Shown in pieces: positions 17,668-25,492 of a stretch of 64,000 nucleotides of DNA (within the stretch, counting starts at the first letter, position 1; every line of letters begins with the position of its first letter). The notes beneath the pieces were generated by a model, which saw only the letters and a list, made by a program, of their open reading frames with translations, did no database searches and was not told where the DNA came from. This stretch comes from TM7 phylum sp. oral taxon 348 (lineage in GTDB: Bacteria > Patescibacteriota > Saccharimonadia > Saccharimonadales > Saccharimonadaceae): NCBI GenBank assembly GCA_007845485.1, contig SDRW01000001.1, positions 62,001-126,000 of the forward strand. Direction: 5' to 3'. Position numbers and translations under genes: made by a program.

Positions 17668-19323
17668 ATGGCTGTAATAGTTTTTTATGAAGTAACACCA
17701 GTAGATACGTTCCAACTAACAAATGGCTTGCAGGGCACAGATCACTACTGGGAGTATGTTTCTGGCGTAATCACTCCAGAGAATATAAATCCTAATGCAG
17801 AAGTTATATCTGTTTTTGTTGATAGTGTAGTAACGCAAGAGATCATGAAGCGTATGCCAAAATTAAAACTTATTGCCACAAGATCCAGCGGAGTTAATCA
17901 TATTGATTTAGATTACGCAAAACAAAGAAATATAACTGTCGTAAATGTACCAAACTTTGGTGAAAACACTGTAGCAGAACATACATTCGCGCTACTTTTA
18001 ATGTTAGCTCGCAAATTACCAGATACTATTAACTCAGTGAAAGATGGATCATACAGCCCAGCTCAACACATAGGTATAGACTTGATTGGTAAAACTATCG
18101 GTATAATAGGTATGGGGAAAATTGGCAGCTTCATGGCCAGTATATCAAAAGGATTTCAAATGGATGTATTGGCTTATGATATATCGCCTAAGCCAGATCT
18201 TGCTGAAAAACTAGGCTTTAAATATACAGATATGATCTCTCTACTTGAACGTAGTGATATTGTATCACTGCACATTCCTCTATCGCCAGAGAGCTATCAT
18301 CTAATTAATCCAAAAACTATCCAGCACATGAAACGCGGAGTTATTCTACTCAACACAGCTCGTGGCGAACTAGTAGATAATCGCGCTTTAGTAAGGGCAT
18401 TAGCCAGTGGACATATAGCCGGAGCTGGTCTGGATACAATTGAGGGCGAAAAATTTTTAAAAACCTCATCTATAATTGGCAATTTGGTAGAAAAAGCTGC
18501 TGCACCAGAAAGCTATTTACATACAGCCGAGGCTATGGCCCTATTGAGAATGAAAAACGTAGTAATAACACCTCATAGCGCATATAATACTATAAAAGCG
18601 ATCTCACGTATTAACACTTGTACTACAAAAAATATTATCGATTTTTGGTATGGTAATACCCCAAATAAAGTTAACATACCACACAGCTCGGGTAAACTCG
18701 TCATCGTCAGACATGGTCAGAGTGAGTGGAATGCTCTCGGCAAATGGACAGGTACAACTGATGTGAGTATTACAAGCACTGGCATTCAGGAATCTATAGA
18801 TATTGGTAAAAAAATAATGAATATACCTTTTGACTTCGCCTACATTTCACAGCAAATTCGCACGAAAGAAACTTTAGACGCAATCAAAAAAGGAGCCAAT
18901 CAACCAGATCTAAATTATGAAGAAACCGCATCTATAAATGAGCGCGATTATGGTATATATACTGGTATGCGCAAAAATGATATTAAAAAAATTATTGGAG
19001 ATAAAGAGTACGACTTACTACGCCGAAGCTGGGATGGACCCGTAGAGGGTGGTGAGTCTCTAAAAGACGTTTACGAGAGAGCCGTTCCCTTCTATTTAAG
19101 AATTATATTACCTAGACTATTACATGGACAAAATATTTTAGTAGTTGCACACGGTAATTCTATAAGATCTCTCGTCAAATACATAGAAAATATTTCTGAT
19201 GCAGATATAGGAAATCTCGAGATGATCCAAGGTTGCGCACTCAGCTATGAAGTCAATAAAGATGGTCGCATGAAACATAAAGAAGTAATTTTAATGGACA
19301 CAACAGAAGACAACGAGCCATAA
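17668..19323 (+). CDS. Fusion of D-2-hydroxyacid (lactate-type) dehydrogenase and 2,3-BPG-dependent phosphoglycerate mutase
   Basis: 551 aa in one uninterrupted frame. Residues 1-335 are a D-isomer-specific 2-hydroxyacid dehydrogenase: NAD motif GIIGMGKIGS near 146, Arg in LNTARGELVD near 232, Glu in GLDTIEGE near 260, catalytic His in TPHSAY at 303. Residues about 343-551 are a cofactor-dependent phosphoglycerate mutase: LVIVRHGQSEWN with phospho-His 349, NERDYGIYTG, GPVEGGES, and second His in VVAHGNSIRS. The linker is only about 7 residues. Directly after eno, the protein joins a glycolytic step before enolase to a pyruvate-reducing step after it. Dehydrogenase substrate is inferred (pyruvate to D-lactate) from similarity and context. 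No internal start is evident at the junction. Confidence 0.92.
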   Translation: MAVIVFYEVTPVDTFQLTNGLQGTDHYWEYVSGVITPENINPNAEVISVFVDSVVTQEIMKRMPKLKLIATRSSGVNHIDLDYAKQRNITVVNVPNFGENTVAEHTFALLLMLARKLPDTINSVKDGSYSPAQHIGIDLIGKTIGIIGMGKIGSFMASISKGFQMDVLAYDISPKPDLAEKLGFKYTDMISLLERSDIVSLHIPLSPESYHLINPKTIQHMKRGVILLNTARGELVDNRALVRALASGHIAGAGLDTIEGEKFLKTSSIIGNLVEKAAAPESYLHTAEAMALLRMKNVVITPHSAYNTIKAISRINTCTTKNIIDFWYGNTPNKVNIPHSSGKLVIVRHGQSEWNALGKWTGTTDVSITSTGIQESIDIGKKIMNIPFDFAYISQQIRTKETLDAIKKGANQPDLNYEETASINERDYGIYTGMRKNDIKKIIGDKEYDLLRRSWDGPVEGGESLKDVYERAVPFYLRIILPRLLHGQNILVVAHGNSIRSLVKYIENISDADIGNLEMIQGCALSYEVNKDGRMKHKEVILMDTTEDNEP

Positions 19324-19338
19324 AACTCGTTGTCTTTT
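19308..19338 (+). terminator. Intrinsic terminator of the eno/fusion operon
   Basis: Stem AGACAACGAG / CTCGTTGTCT (10 bp) with loop CCATAAAA, followed by TTTT. The left arm encodes the last residues of the fusion protein and the loop holds its TAA. This is the same stop-overlapping design as the rel terminator. Confidence 0.88.
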
Positions 19339-19360
19339 ATATCGATTGTAAAAGCTTTCC

Positions 19361-21877
19361 TTATTTTATAGATCCATTAAGTTTCACTGATATAGCTTTA
19401 TTTATATTTTCTATAATGCGAGATGCATCGGTAGCTGTTAAAGTACGATTATAGTTTGTCATACTAATATTTAAAGTAATAGTCTTAAATGAACTATCCT
19501 TTGCTCTATATATATCAACGAGCCTAATGGATATAAATTCATCATCTTGCTTTTGTAAACTATTTTTAACAACATTTAGCACATCTTTATATGAGACAGC
19601 CGAATCAATTTCTATAGAAATATCTCGCCTCGTCGAGGGAAATTTACTGAGCGGATGATATGAATCACCTATATTTTTACTCATATTTTTCTGTAATATA
19701 TCGATATCTATCGAAGCTGCAGATATATACTGTGGTAACTTGAAATTTTTAATAACCGACTGCTTAAGCTCTCCCACTAATCCTACAATATCACCGTTAT
19801 CTATTATAATTAATGAACTTCTATCTATATCAAATGGAGCTAAAATTTGTTTATCAATTTGATTAACTATTTTTTCAAATTCAAACTTTACGCCAAGGTC
19901 CTTTCCTAAATTATCAATTATTTTTTTAGCTACATAAAACGGCGCACCTGGCTTATCTTTTTTAGATGTATAGACAAGATCTATATAATTATTCTCAATT
20001 GGTAAACCCTCTTTATTTAATCCCTTGGATTTAAGATGACCTTTACCTATCTCAAATAGTGCAAATTCATTATGTCCAGATTTGATATTAGTATAAACTT
20101 TATCTAATAAGCTTGGTAGCACAGTTAAGCGATAATATTGCAAGTCAGGACTGAGAGCATTGGATAGTTTATATGCCTGGATAACGTCTTGTTCGGCGTT
20201 CTTTAAAATGCGCTCGTGAACAAAACTATAAGTCAAAATTTCATTGGCGCCAGCGCGGCTCAAACTTTGGCGAATGGCATTCTTCAGTTCGTGGCGCAGA
20301 TTTTTCGGTGCTGGCTTAATACTGCGATGCGGCAACTCACGCGGTAGTTTGTCAAAACCATATAACCTACCAACTTCCTCGACGATGTCTTCTGACAACT
20401 CCAGGTCGGTGCGCCAGAATGGCGACTGAATGCAGATATAATCTAGTTCTTCTTCTGGACCGTGGCTTTTGATTTCCACGTTATTTAACAAGCCGCAAAT
20501 ATCGTTTTCGCTTAATTTCAAGCCTAATCTTTCATTGATGAATTTACTATCAATATCAATGTTGGCTGGCGTGTATTTTCCATCAAAATAATCGTCAAAT
20601 TCGTCGCTGAATTGTTTCAGGTCAAATACCTCGCTCGCCTGCACCCCGCCAACCATACTCATCAACAGTTTCAAAACGGCGGCATTTTGTAGCGGCGACT
20701 GACCCTTGTTGAATCGTGCCAGTGCATCGGTAAAGACGCCGTGGCGCATAGCAGTTTTGCGCAGCGCGTACATATCAAACGTCGCACATTCCAGGACGAT
20801 ATTTTTCGTGTCGTTCGAGACCTCGGTATTGCTGCCGCCCATAATTCCCGCCAGGCCGATTACACCTTCGCCATCAGCAATGATAATATCATCCGCCGTC
20901 AATTCGTATTCTTTGCCGTTTAGTAAAATAACTTTTTCACCAGACCGAGCCAGCCGCGCGCCCAGCTGATGCCCGCGCAATTTGTCATAATCATAGGCGT
21001 GCGTCGGTTGCGCCGTCATCAGCATGATGTAATTTGTGGCGTCAACGATGTTGTTGATCGGCTTGCCCCCCATCGCCACCAGCTGGCATTGCAGCCACAG
21101 CGGACTAGGCTTAACCTCGACATCCTTGATCGCTACCGCCATAAAGCGCGGCACTAATTCTGGCGCGCCATTCGTTACCATCAGATCCAAACCTTCGGCC
21201 GTGCTAAATTGCTGCTGCGCTTTGTACCACTCCGGACTGGTAAATTGCTGCCCAAAAATCCCAGCAATCTCGCGCGCCACGCCCAATTGTCCGAAGCAAT
21301 CTGGCCGGTGCGTAAACATCTTGTTCTCGATATCCAGCACGAAATCATCCAAACCAAACGTTTCCGCAAAACTGGCGCCTGCCCGCAGCTCCGCGCCGCT
21401 CGGCAGATCATTTTCAGTAATTTCAATAATTCCTTTATGATCCGTACCAATCGCCAGCTCGTCCGCCGCCGCCAGCATACCTTGGCTCAATACGCCACGC
21501 AAAGGTCGCGCACCCAGAACAAACGGCTCAGTATCATCAAAACTTACTGGCACCGTGCTGCCAGGCGGCAGCCAAATCGCCCACATATCCGCATGCACAT
21601 TCGGCGCGCCGCAGACCACTTGTACATAGCCGTTGTCATCGCGCGATACGTCTGGCACCGCACCGCCATCATCAATCTTGGTAACACTCAAGCGATCGGC
21701 ATCCGGATGCTTGCCGCACTCAACAACACGCACAATCCGCACACTGGAATATTTGACACCGAGATCAATCACCTCCTCAACCCCGCCCAGCTGCTGGTTG
21801 ACTCGCGACACCAATTCATCCACCGATGGTAATTCAAAATTAATCAAACTTCTTACAATATTAAGACTTACTTTCAT
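19361..21877 (-). CDS. pheT: Phenylalanyl-tRNA synthetase beta subunit, base-composition mosaic
   Basis: 838 aa. N-terminal tRNA-binding (EMAP/OB) domain (IVRVVECGKHPDADRLSV, VQVVCGAPNV), then the B3/4 editing domain, B5 domain, catalytic-like core and the C-terminal anticodon-binding FDX-ACB domain (FPSTRRDISIEI). It pairs with PheS to charge tRNA-Phe. The coding sequence changes composition near 20230: 21361-21420 has 36 G/C of 60, while 19861-19920 has 16 of 60, yet the frame is intact. So about 550 N-terminal residues are encoded by GC-richer DNA and about 290 C-terminal residues by backbone-like DNA. pheS is 6.7 kb upstream rather than adjacent. Confidence 0.97.
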   Translation of the reverse strand: MKVSLNIVRSLINFELPSVDELVSRVNQQLGGVEEVIDLGVKYSSVRIVRVVECGKHPDADRLSVTKIDDGGAVPDVSRDDNGYVQVVCGAPNVHADMWAIWLPPGSTVPVSFDDTEPFVLGARPLRGVLSQGMLAAADELAIGTDHKGIIEITENDLPSGAELRAGASFAETFGLDDFVLDIENKMFTHRPDCFGQLGVAREIAGIFGQQFTSPEWYKAQQQFSTAEGLDLMVTNGAPELVPRFMAVAIKDVEVKPSPLWLQCQLVAMGGKPINNIVDATNYIMLMTAQPTHAYDYDKLRGHQLGARLARSGEKVILLNGKEYELTADDIIIADGEGVIGLAGIMGGSNTEVSNDTKNIVLECATFDMYALRKTAMRHGVFTDALARFNKGQSPLQNAAVLKLLMSMVGGVQASEVFDLKQFSDEFDDYFDGKYTPANIDIDSKFINERLGLKLSENDICGLLNNVEIKSHGPEEELDYICIQSPFWRTDLELSEDIVEEVGRLYGFDKLPRELPHRSIKPAPKNLRHELKNAIRQSLSRAGANEILTYSFVHERILKNAEQDVIQAYKLSNALSPDLQYYRLTVLPSLLDKVYTNIKSGHNEFALFEIGKGHLKSKGLNKEGLPIENNYIDLVYTSKKDKPGAPFYVAKKIIDNLGKDLGVKFEFEKIVNQIDKQILAPFDIDRSSLIIIDNGDIVGLVGELKQSVIKNFKLPQYISAASIDIDILQKNMSKNIGDSYHPLSKFPSTRRDISIEIDSAVSYKDVLNVVKNSLQKQDDEFISIRLVDIYRAKDSSFKTITLNISMTNYNRTLTATDASRIIENINKAISVKLNGSIK

Positions 21878-21899
21878 ACTACTTACTAGTATAACATCC

Positions 21900-23237
21900 T
21901 TATAACAGCTTACTAAAAATTATTTTATTGAATACGCCAACTATCCCATTCCAAATATCACCAAAAAACCCAAGCACGCCGCCAACAAAATCACTTACAA
22001 CCTGTCCGATAGCGTTAAAGATACCGCCAAACCAACTGACAGCAGCACTCCAAGCGGATTTTATAGCCTCCCACGCTTTGCCGAATATATTGAACTTTAC
22101 CTGTAAAAACACCAGTACTCCAACCACCGCTGCTATAGCAGCAACAATCAAAAGCATTGGATTTTTACCAGTTACTAAATTAAATGCTTCCATGGCCGTT
22201 TTTCCGCCACGAATAGCACTCGCAAATTGAATCATACTAGCAGCGAACGACCCCACTTTCATAGCCACTAGGGCAACGCCAGCAGCGGTTACTGCTGGTA
22301 CGAAATTGTTTATAACTATATCCGCAACCTTCTGGATCTTATCCTTATTCTCTTCCAGCCAATTTGTAGCATCCTCAACGGCTTTGCTAATTTTATCGAA
22401 CACGCCGCCAGCTTTGACTTGCCCAGTCGCTGCATCCACGCCCACGATTTTCATGCCCACATTGGTGATTGTTTCCAGCAAGTTACTCATGTGTCCGTTG
22501 AATGTTCGGGATTGCTTAATCGCGCCCTGAAAAGCCATACCACCCTCAGCACTCGCCATCTGGAGTGCCTTGCGTAGCACATCAGCTGTTACTTTGCCCT
22601 TTGATAGGTCGTCGCCGAACGTCTTGATAGAATGTCCCGCACCCATCGCTGCGATGATGTATTTTTTGAATCCACCAGCACCCTGGTTGATGATCTGATA
22701 CCAATCCTGCGTCATCATCTTGCCAGTACCGATTGCCTGCGTGATTGGCAGCGCCAAACCCTGCAAATCCGCGCCAGTTGCCCCAGCCAAGTCGCCCAAG
22801 TTTCGCATCCAGCCCATCAAATCCTGTACCGCCACGCCGTTTGCTAGGAACATTTTGGCGGTTGCCTGGATGGATTTATTGTCAAAGGCTATTTCTTTGC
22901 CGTATTGGTACAGTGTTTTCATGACGACATTTGTCGCCTCTACTGTTCCAGTTAGCGATTCAAATGACGATCGCAGAGACTGCAACTCAGAGGCGCTTTT
23001 CACGAACGACATCAATCCAAAGCTACCACCCACTGCCACCGCAGCAACGCGCTTCAGTGTCGATTCGATAAACCCGCCCGCTTGACTAAAAGCATCCTTT
23101 AAATTAGCAGCATTGCCGACTAGTTTCTTGCCCACATTGCTGCTAAAATTTTTAACGCTCGCCTGAGCGGTCTTCAAGGCAGTCTGCAGGGCTAATACGT
23201 TTGCCCGGATTGTTAGAGTGAGTGTGCTGTTATTCAT
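21900..23237 (-). CDS. Truncated phage tail tape measure protein
   Basis: 445 aa. The N-terminal ~300 residues match the tape-measure N-terminal domain: QTALKTAQASVKNF opening, then LQSLRSSFESLTGTVEAT, GLALPITQAIGTGKMMTQD and INQGAGGFKKYI. Two hydrophobic stretches (about 310-340 and 355-440) and Trp/Phe/Gly-rich repeats follow, ending in FNKIIFSKLL. Tape measures are normally far longer, so the C-terminal part has been lost, and the stop lies 23 nt from the pheT start in AT-rich junction-like DNA. Tape measures set tail length and can enter the host envelope. It follows the tail assembly chaperone, as in siphophage tail modules, apart from the inserted plus-strand genes. Confidence 0.85.
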   Translation of the reverse strand: MNNSTLTLTIRANVLALQTALKTAQASVKNFSSNVGKKLVGNAANLKDAFSQAGGFIESTLKRVAAVAVGGSFGLMSFVKSASELQSLRSSFESLTGTVEATNVVMKTLYQYGKEIAFDNKSIQATAKMFLANGVAVQDLMGWMRNLGDLAGATGADLQGLALPITQAIGTGKMMTQDWYQIINQGAGGFKKYIIAAMGAGHSIKTFGDDLSKGKVTADVLRKALQMASAEGGMAFQGAIKQSRTFNGHMSNLLETITNVGMKIVGVDAATGQVKAGGVFDKISKAVEDATNWLEENKDKIQKVADIVINNFVPAVTAAGVALVAMKVGSFAASMIQFASAIRGGKTAMEAFNLVTGKNPMLLIVAAIAAVVGVLVFLQVKFNIFGKAWEAIKSAWSAAVSWFGGIFNAIGQVVSDFVGGVLGFFGDIWNGIVGVFNKIIFSKLL

Positions 23238-23272
23238 CTTCCGCCTTCTTTTTTCTAGCGGACGAAAAACAA

Positions 23273-23299
23273 CAAAAAAATGCGGCTCAAAGTCCGCAT
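23273..23299 (-). terminator. Intrinsic terminator/attenuator upstream of the tape measure gene
   Basis: Read on the minus strand: ATGCGG, 8-nt loop, CCGCAT, then a run of seven T. It lies between the palindromic promoter at 23311-23333 and the tape measure ATG (23237), so it would stop most minus-strand transcription before that gene. Confidence 0.75.
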
Positions 23300-23310
23300 A
23301 TATTACCCAT

Positions 23311-23333
23311 ATTATATCACATCGTGATATAAT
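23311..23333. promoter_or_regulatory. Perfect palindrome carrying a TATAAT on each strand
   Basis: ATTATATCAC-ATC-GTGATATAAT: 10-bp perfect arms around a 3-nt centre. The right arm gives TATAAT for the plus-strand gene pair (ATG 23364, with AAGGAAAGG as ribosome site). The left arm gives TATAAT for the minus strand towards the tape measure gene. The symmetry also suits an operator for a dimeric repressor covering both -10 boxes. Confidence 0.6.
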
Positions 23334-23363
23334 CCCTCCATAAGGAAAGGAAAATAAACTAAC

Positions 23364-23756
23364 ATGTTTAATCTCTTCAAGAAAAAAGAAAAACTGCCGC
23401 TATGTGCCAGCGGCGAATATAACGGGACATACAATCCTATCAAAGACAGCGTTTTGTCAGCTGAATTATTATTTGATCACGATAGTGTTACCTTTTTGTT
23501 TGATAAGGGTGTTAAAAAAGATGTCATACGGCGCTTTGATTGGTCAGAGGTAGAGGGCTTTGATTTTAATTCAAAAAAGGAAGACAAAACTGTTGTTTTC
23601 CGTACAATATTGTACTTGAAGGACGGGCAAATCACTTTGGTTAAACCAATTGAAGAAAGCAATGTTCAATATGGCATTATCACCACACTAGAACCTCATT
23701 ATAAGAAAATACGCCAGTTTGTCGCTGGCAAATTAAATTCGGAGTCCTCCAAATGA
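23364..23756 (+). CDS. Small soluble protein, possibly PH-like fold, first gene of an inserted pair
   Basis: 130 aa with no transmembrane segment. It begins MFNLFKKKEKLPL (basic, amphipathic), followed by alternating hydrophobic/polar strands (DSVTFLFDKGVKKDVIRRFDW, TVVFRTILYLKDGQ) and one C-terminal helix, a pattern seen in bacterial PH-like domains. This is a visual impression only. Its stop overlaps the next start (ATGA, 23753-23756), so it is coupled to the Excalibur protein. The pair is oriented against the surrounding phage genes and has its own promoter, like a moron. Confidence 0.75.
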   Translation: MFNLFKKKEKLPLCASGEYNGTYNPIKDSVLSAELLFDHDSVTFLFDKGVKKDVIRRFDWSEVEGFDFNSKKEDKTVVFRTILYLKDGQITLVKPIEESNVQYGIITTLEPHYKKIRQFVAGKLNSESSK

Positions 23757-24721
23757 GCCTGTCCCTCCGCCGCAAAAAATCCGCTGAATCCAACAAAACC
23801 GACAAGACCAAACCATCTGCCAAAAGCTTCAAACAAATCTACCAAGAAAGTAAGAATAGACCGCTTACCAAAAACGAAAAGCGAGGCTGGGCTATTTTTG
23901 GCGGCATCATCATAGCTATTCTCATCATTACTCACATTAGCAATGTGATGGAGCAGTCTCGCCTCGAAAAAGACAATGTTTCAATCGTTATCTCTGATAT
24001 AGAGGACAATATCAAGCTCGATTACCACACCGACAAGCGTGAGATATCCGCCAAAATATCGGGTGTTAGCTCATTTGCCGAGGTAAAAATATCAGGCGAC
24101 AAAACCGATATCCACGACCGCAAAGACGCAGCTGGCAATATCAAATACGAAGTTAAAAATATTAAAGAGGGAGACAGCGATATTACTATATCTGCTGTTG
24201 ACGGCAAACGCCACAGTAATAAAACGGTTAAGTTTCACCGCCAAACAAAAGCCGACTACAATAAGCAAGAGCTCGAAAAATCTCTCAAGTATACCGAGGA
24301 AGTAGTCAAAAAGGCTGAAGAGCAACCCACCGACGAAAACATCTCTCGTGCCAAATCAGACATCAATAAACTACCAGAGGATAAGCGTGCCCCATTCTCT
24401 GAACGTATCACTAAATTAGAAAAAGCCAAGCAAGAAGAAAAAGAGCGAGACGAACAGGCGAAGAAAGCCGCCGAGGAGAAGAAAAAACAAGAGGAAGCCG
24501 CTGCTGCTAGCGCTCGCCAACAGCAGGCGCACTCATCACAACCAACAGCCATACCTCGCCAGACTACACCCGCACCACAACCCGCTCCAGCAGAATTGAA
24601 CTTTGGCAGTTGCAAAGAAGCGCGTGCCGCTGGCTACAGCCATATGCGCCGAGGCGAACCCGGGTACGCACCGCACCTTGATAGAGACGGCGACGGTATC
24701 GCCTGCGACAAACACAGATAA
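23753..24721 (+). CDS. Membrane-anchored protein with C-terminal Excalibur calcium-binding-type domain
   Basis: 322 aa. A basic N-terminus (residues 1-42) is followed by one transmembrane helix (about 43-65, GWAIFGGIIIAILIITHI), a beta-rich region, and a long Lys/Glu-rich coiled coil with an Ala/Gln/Pro-rich linker (about 170-280). The C-terminal Excalibur module (about 285-322) has CKEARAAG, GYAPHLDRDGDGIAC with the DxDxDG loop and two Cys. Excalibur domains occur on secreted or surface proteins, sometimes with nucleases, and resemble EF-hand calcium loops. No catalytic domain is visible. It ends 19 nt before the stop of the minus-strand frameshift product. Confidence 0.88.
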   Translation: MSLSLRRKKSAESNKTDKTKPSAKSFKQIYQESKNRPLTKNEKRGWAIFGGIIIAILIITHISNVMEQSRLEKDNVSIVISDIEDNIKLDYHTDKREISAKISGVSSFAEVKISGDKTDIHDRKDAAGNIKYEVKNIKEGDSDITISAVDGKRHSNKTVKFHRQTKADYNKQELEKSLKYTEEVVKKAEEQPTDENISRAKSDINKLPEDKRAPFSERITKLEKAKQEEKERDEQAKKAAEEKKKQEEAAAASARQQQAHSSQPTAIPRQTTPAPQPAPAELNFGSCKEARAAGYSHMRRGEPGYAPHLDRDGDGIACDKHR

Positions 24722-24740
24722 AAGTAAAAGCAAGGGCAGC

Positions 24741-25297
24741 TTACTGCTGTCCCACCTTATCAATCTGCTCCTTTTCGACCACCGCCTCAACTTGGCGCCG
24801 CACTAGGATAGCCGCAGTAAACTCTTCCGGCTGATCCATATACTCATCGTACGTCCAGCCATACTCCTTGCAGATAAGTGCAATTTGGATCATCTGCGGC
24901 ACTTCGCCAGAACCATTGCGCAGAGCGCGGTCGTACTTAATCGACCACGCCTCTATTCTTTTGGGAGCTCCCTCTCTTTGCCGAACACTTCCATAACCTT
25001 ATTGCTGATAGTCTCGTAGTCGTCGCCAAATTCGCTGTCCATCAGTGCTTCAAATGGCTGTTCACGGTTGCCGCAATATTCCAGCAATAACTTCTCAATT
25101 AACTTATCACTCGCTCCCATAACTCTGCTCAAATCGACATCTACCTCGCCATCGCTGGCTTCCATTTCCTTGGTAGACATAGTTTGACCCTCGAGCATTA
25201 GCCGTCGATACATACTTCTGTCGCGATTGCGAATAAAACCGCGGATAACGGCACTACGTCCATCATTCAGTTCAATTGTCACTTCTCGATTACTCAT
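24741..25297 (-). CDS. Phage tail assembly chaperone, short (114 aa) and -1 frameshifted long (185 aa) forms
   Basis: The zero-frame product runs 25297-24953 (114 aa, ends ELPKE). A slippery heptamer C-CCA-AAA occurs in frame just before its stop. A -1 slip continues as ...LPKRIEAWSIKYDRALRNG... for 72 more codons to TAA at 24741-24743, giving 185 aa. The layout (tail protein, chaperone with -1 frameshift extension, tape measure) is the conserved order of siphophage tail modules (lambda G/GT). The extension frame has no other start near its beginning. AGGAG precedes the ATG. Both forms look intact although the flanking phage genes are truncated. Confidence 0.88.
24959..24965 (-). other. Programmed -1 ribosomal frameshift site CCCAAAA
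   Basis: On the minus strand the heptamer fits X-XXY-YYZ with zero-frame codons CCA AAA. Re-pairing one base back allows CCC AAA. The zero-frame stop TAG comes two codons later, and the -1 frame is open for 72 codons. Confidence 0.85.
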
Positions 25298-25312
25298 TTA
25301 TCTACTCCTAGT

Positions 25313-25450
25313 TTAGTATTCATATTTATTAACCAATTCAGCTTCAATAGTCTTACTGTCTGTAATGTTTAGCAAGCCCTCAAAGTTGATAGTCTCAGTT
25401 GAAATATCGCTCAGTCCGTAGCTTGGTTCACGACTGGAAATCGCCACCTT
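25313..25450 (-). pseudogene. 3' fragment of a phage major tail (tube) protein gene
   Basis: A frame ending at TAA (25313-25315) encodes VAISSREPSYGLSDIS, then a Glu/Leu-rich C-terminus (INFEGLLNITDSKTIEAEL...) and lies 15 nt before the chaperone start, where siphophages carry the major tail protein. Upstream of about 25450 the sequence abruptly becomes A/T-rich and the translated N-terminus (MTHKDHSIIIIYFLQ) looks non-coding, so the 5' part is missing. Assignment rests on position and style, not on a motif. Confidence 0.5.
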
Positions 25451-25492
25451 GCTTAAACTATAGGATTGTAAAAAATAAATTATTATTATAGA

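Noticed and set aside
21036-21832. Several 100-200-codon plus-strand frames opposite the 5' half of pheT
   Set aside because: Shadows that appear only because this part is GC-rich; no motif or start signal, and pheT domains are continuous on the other strand.
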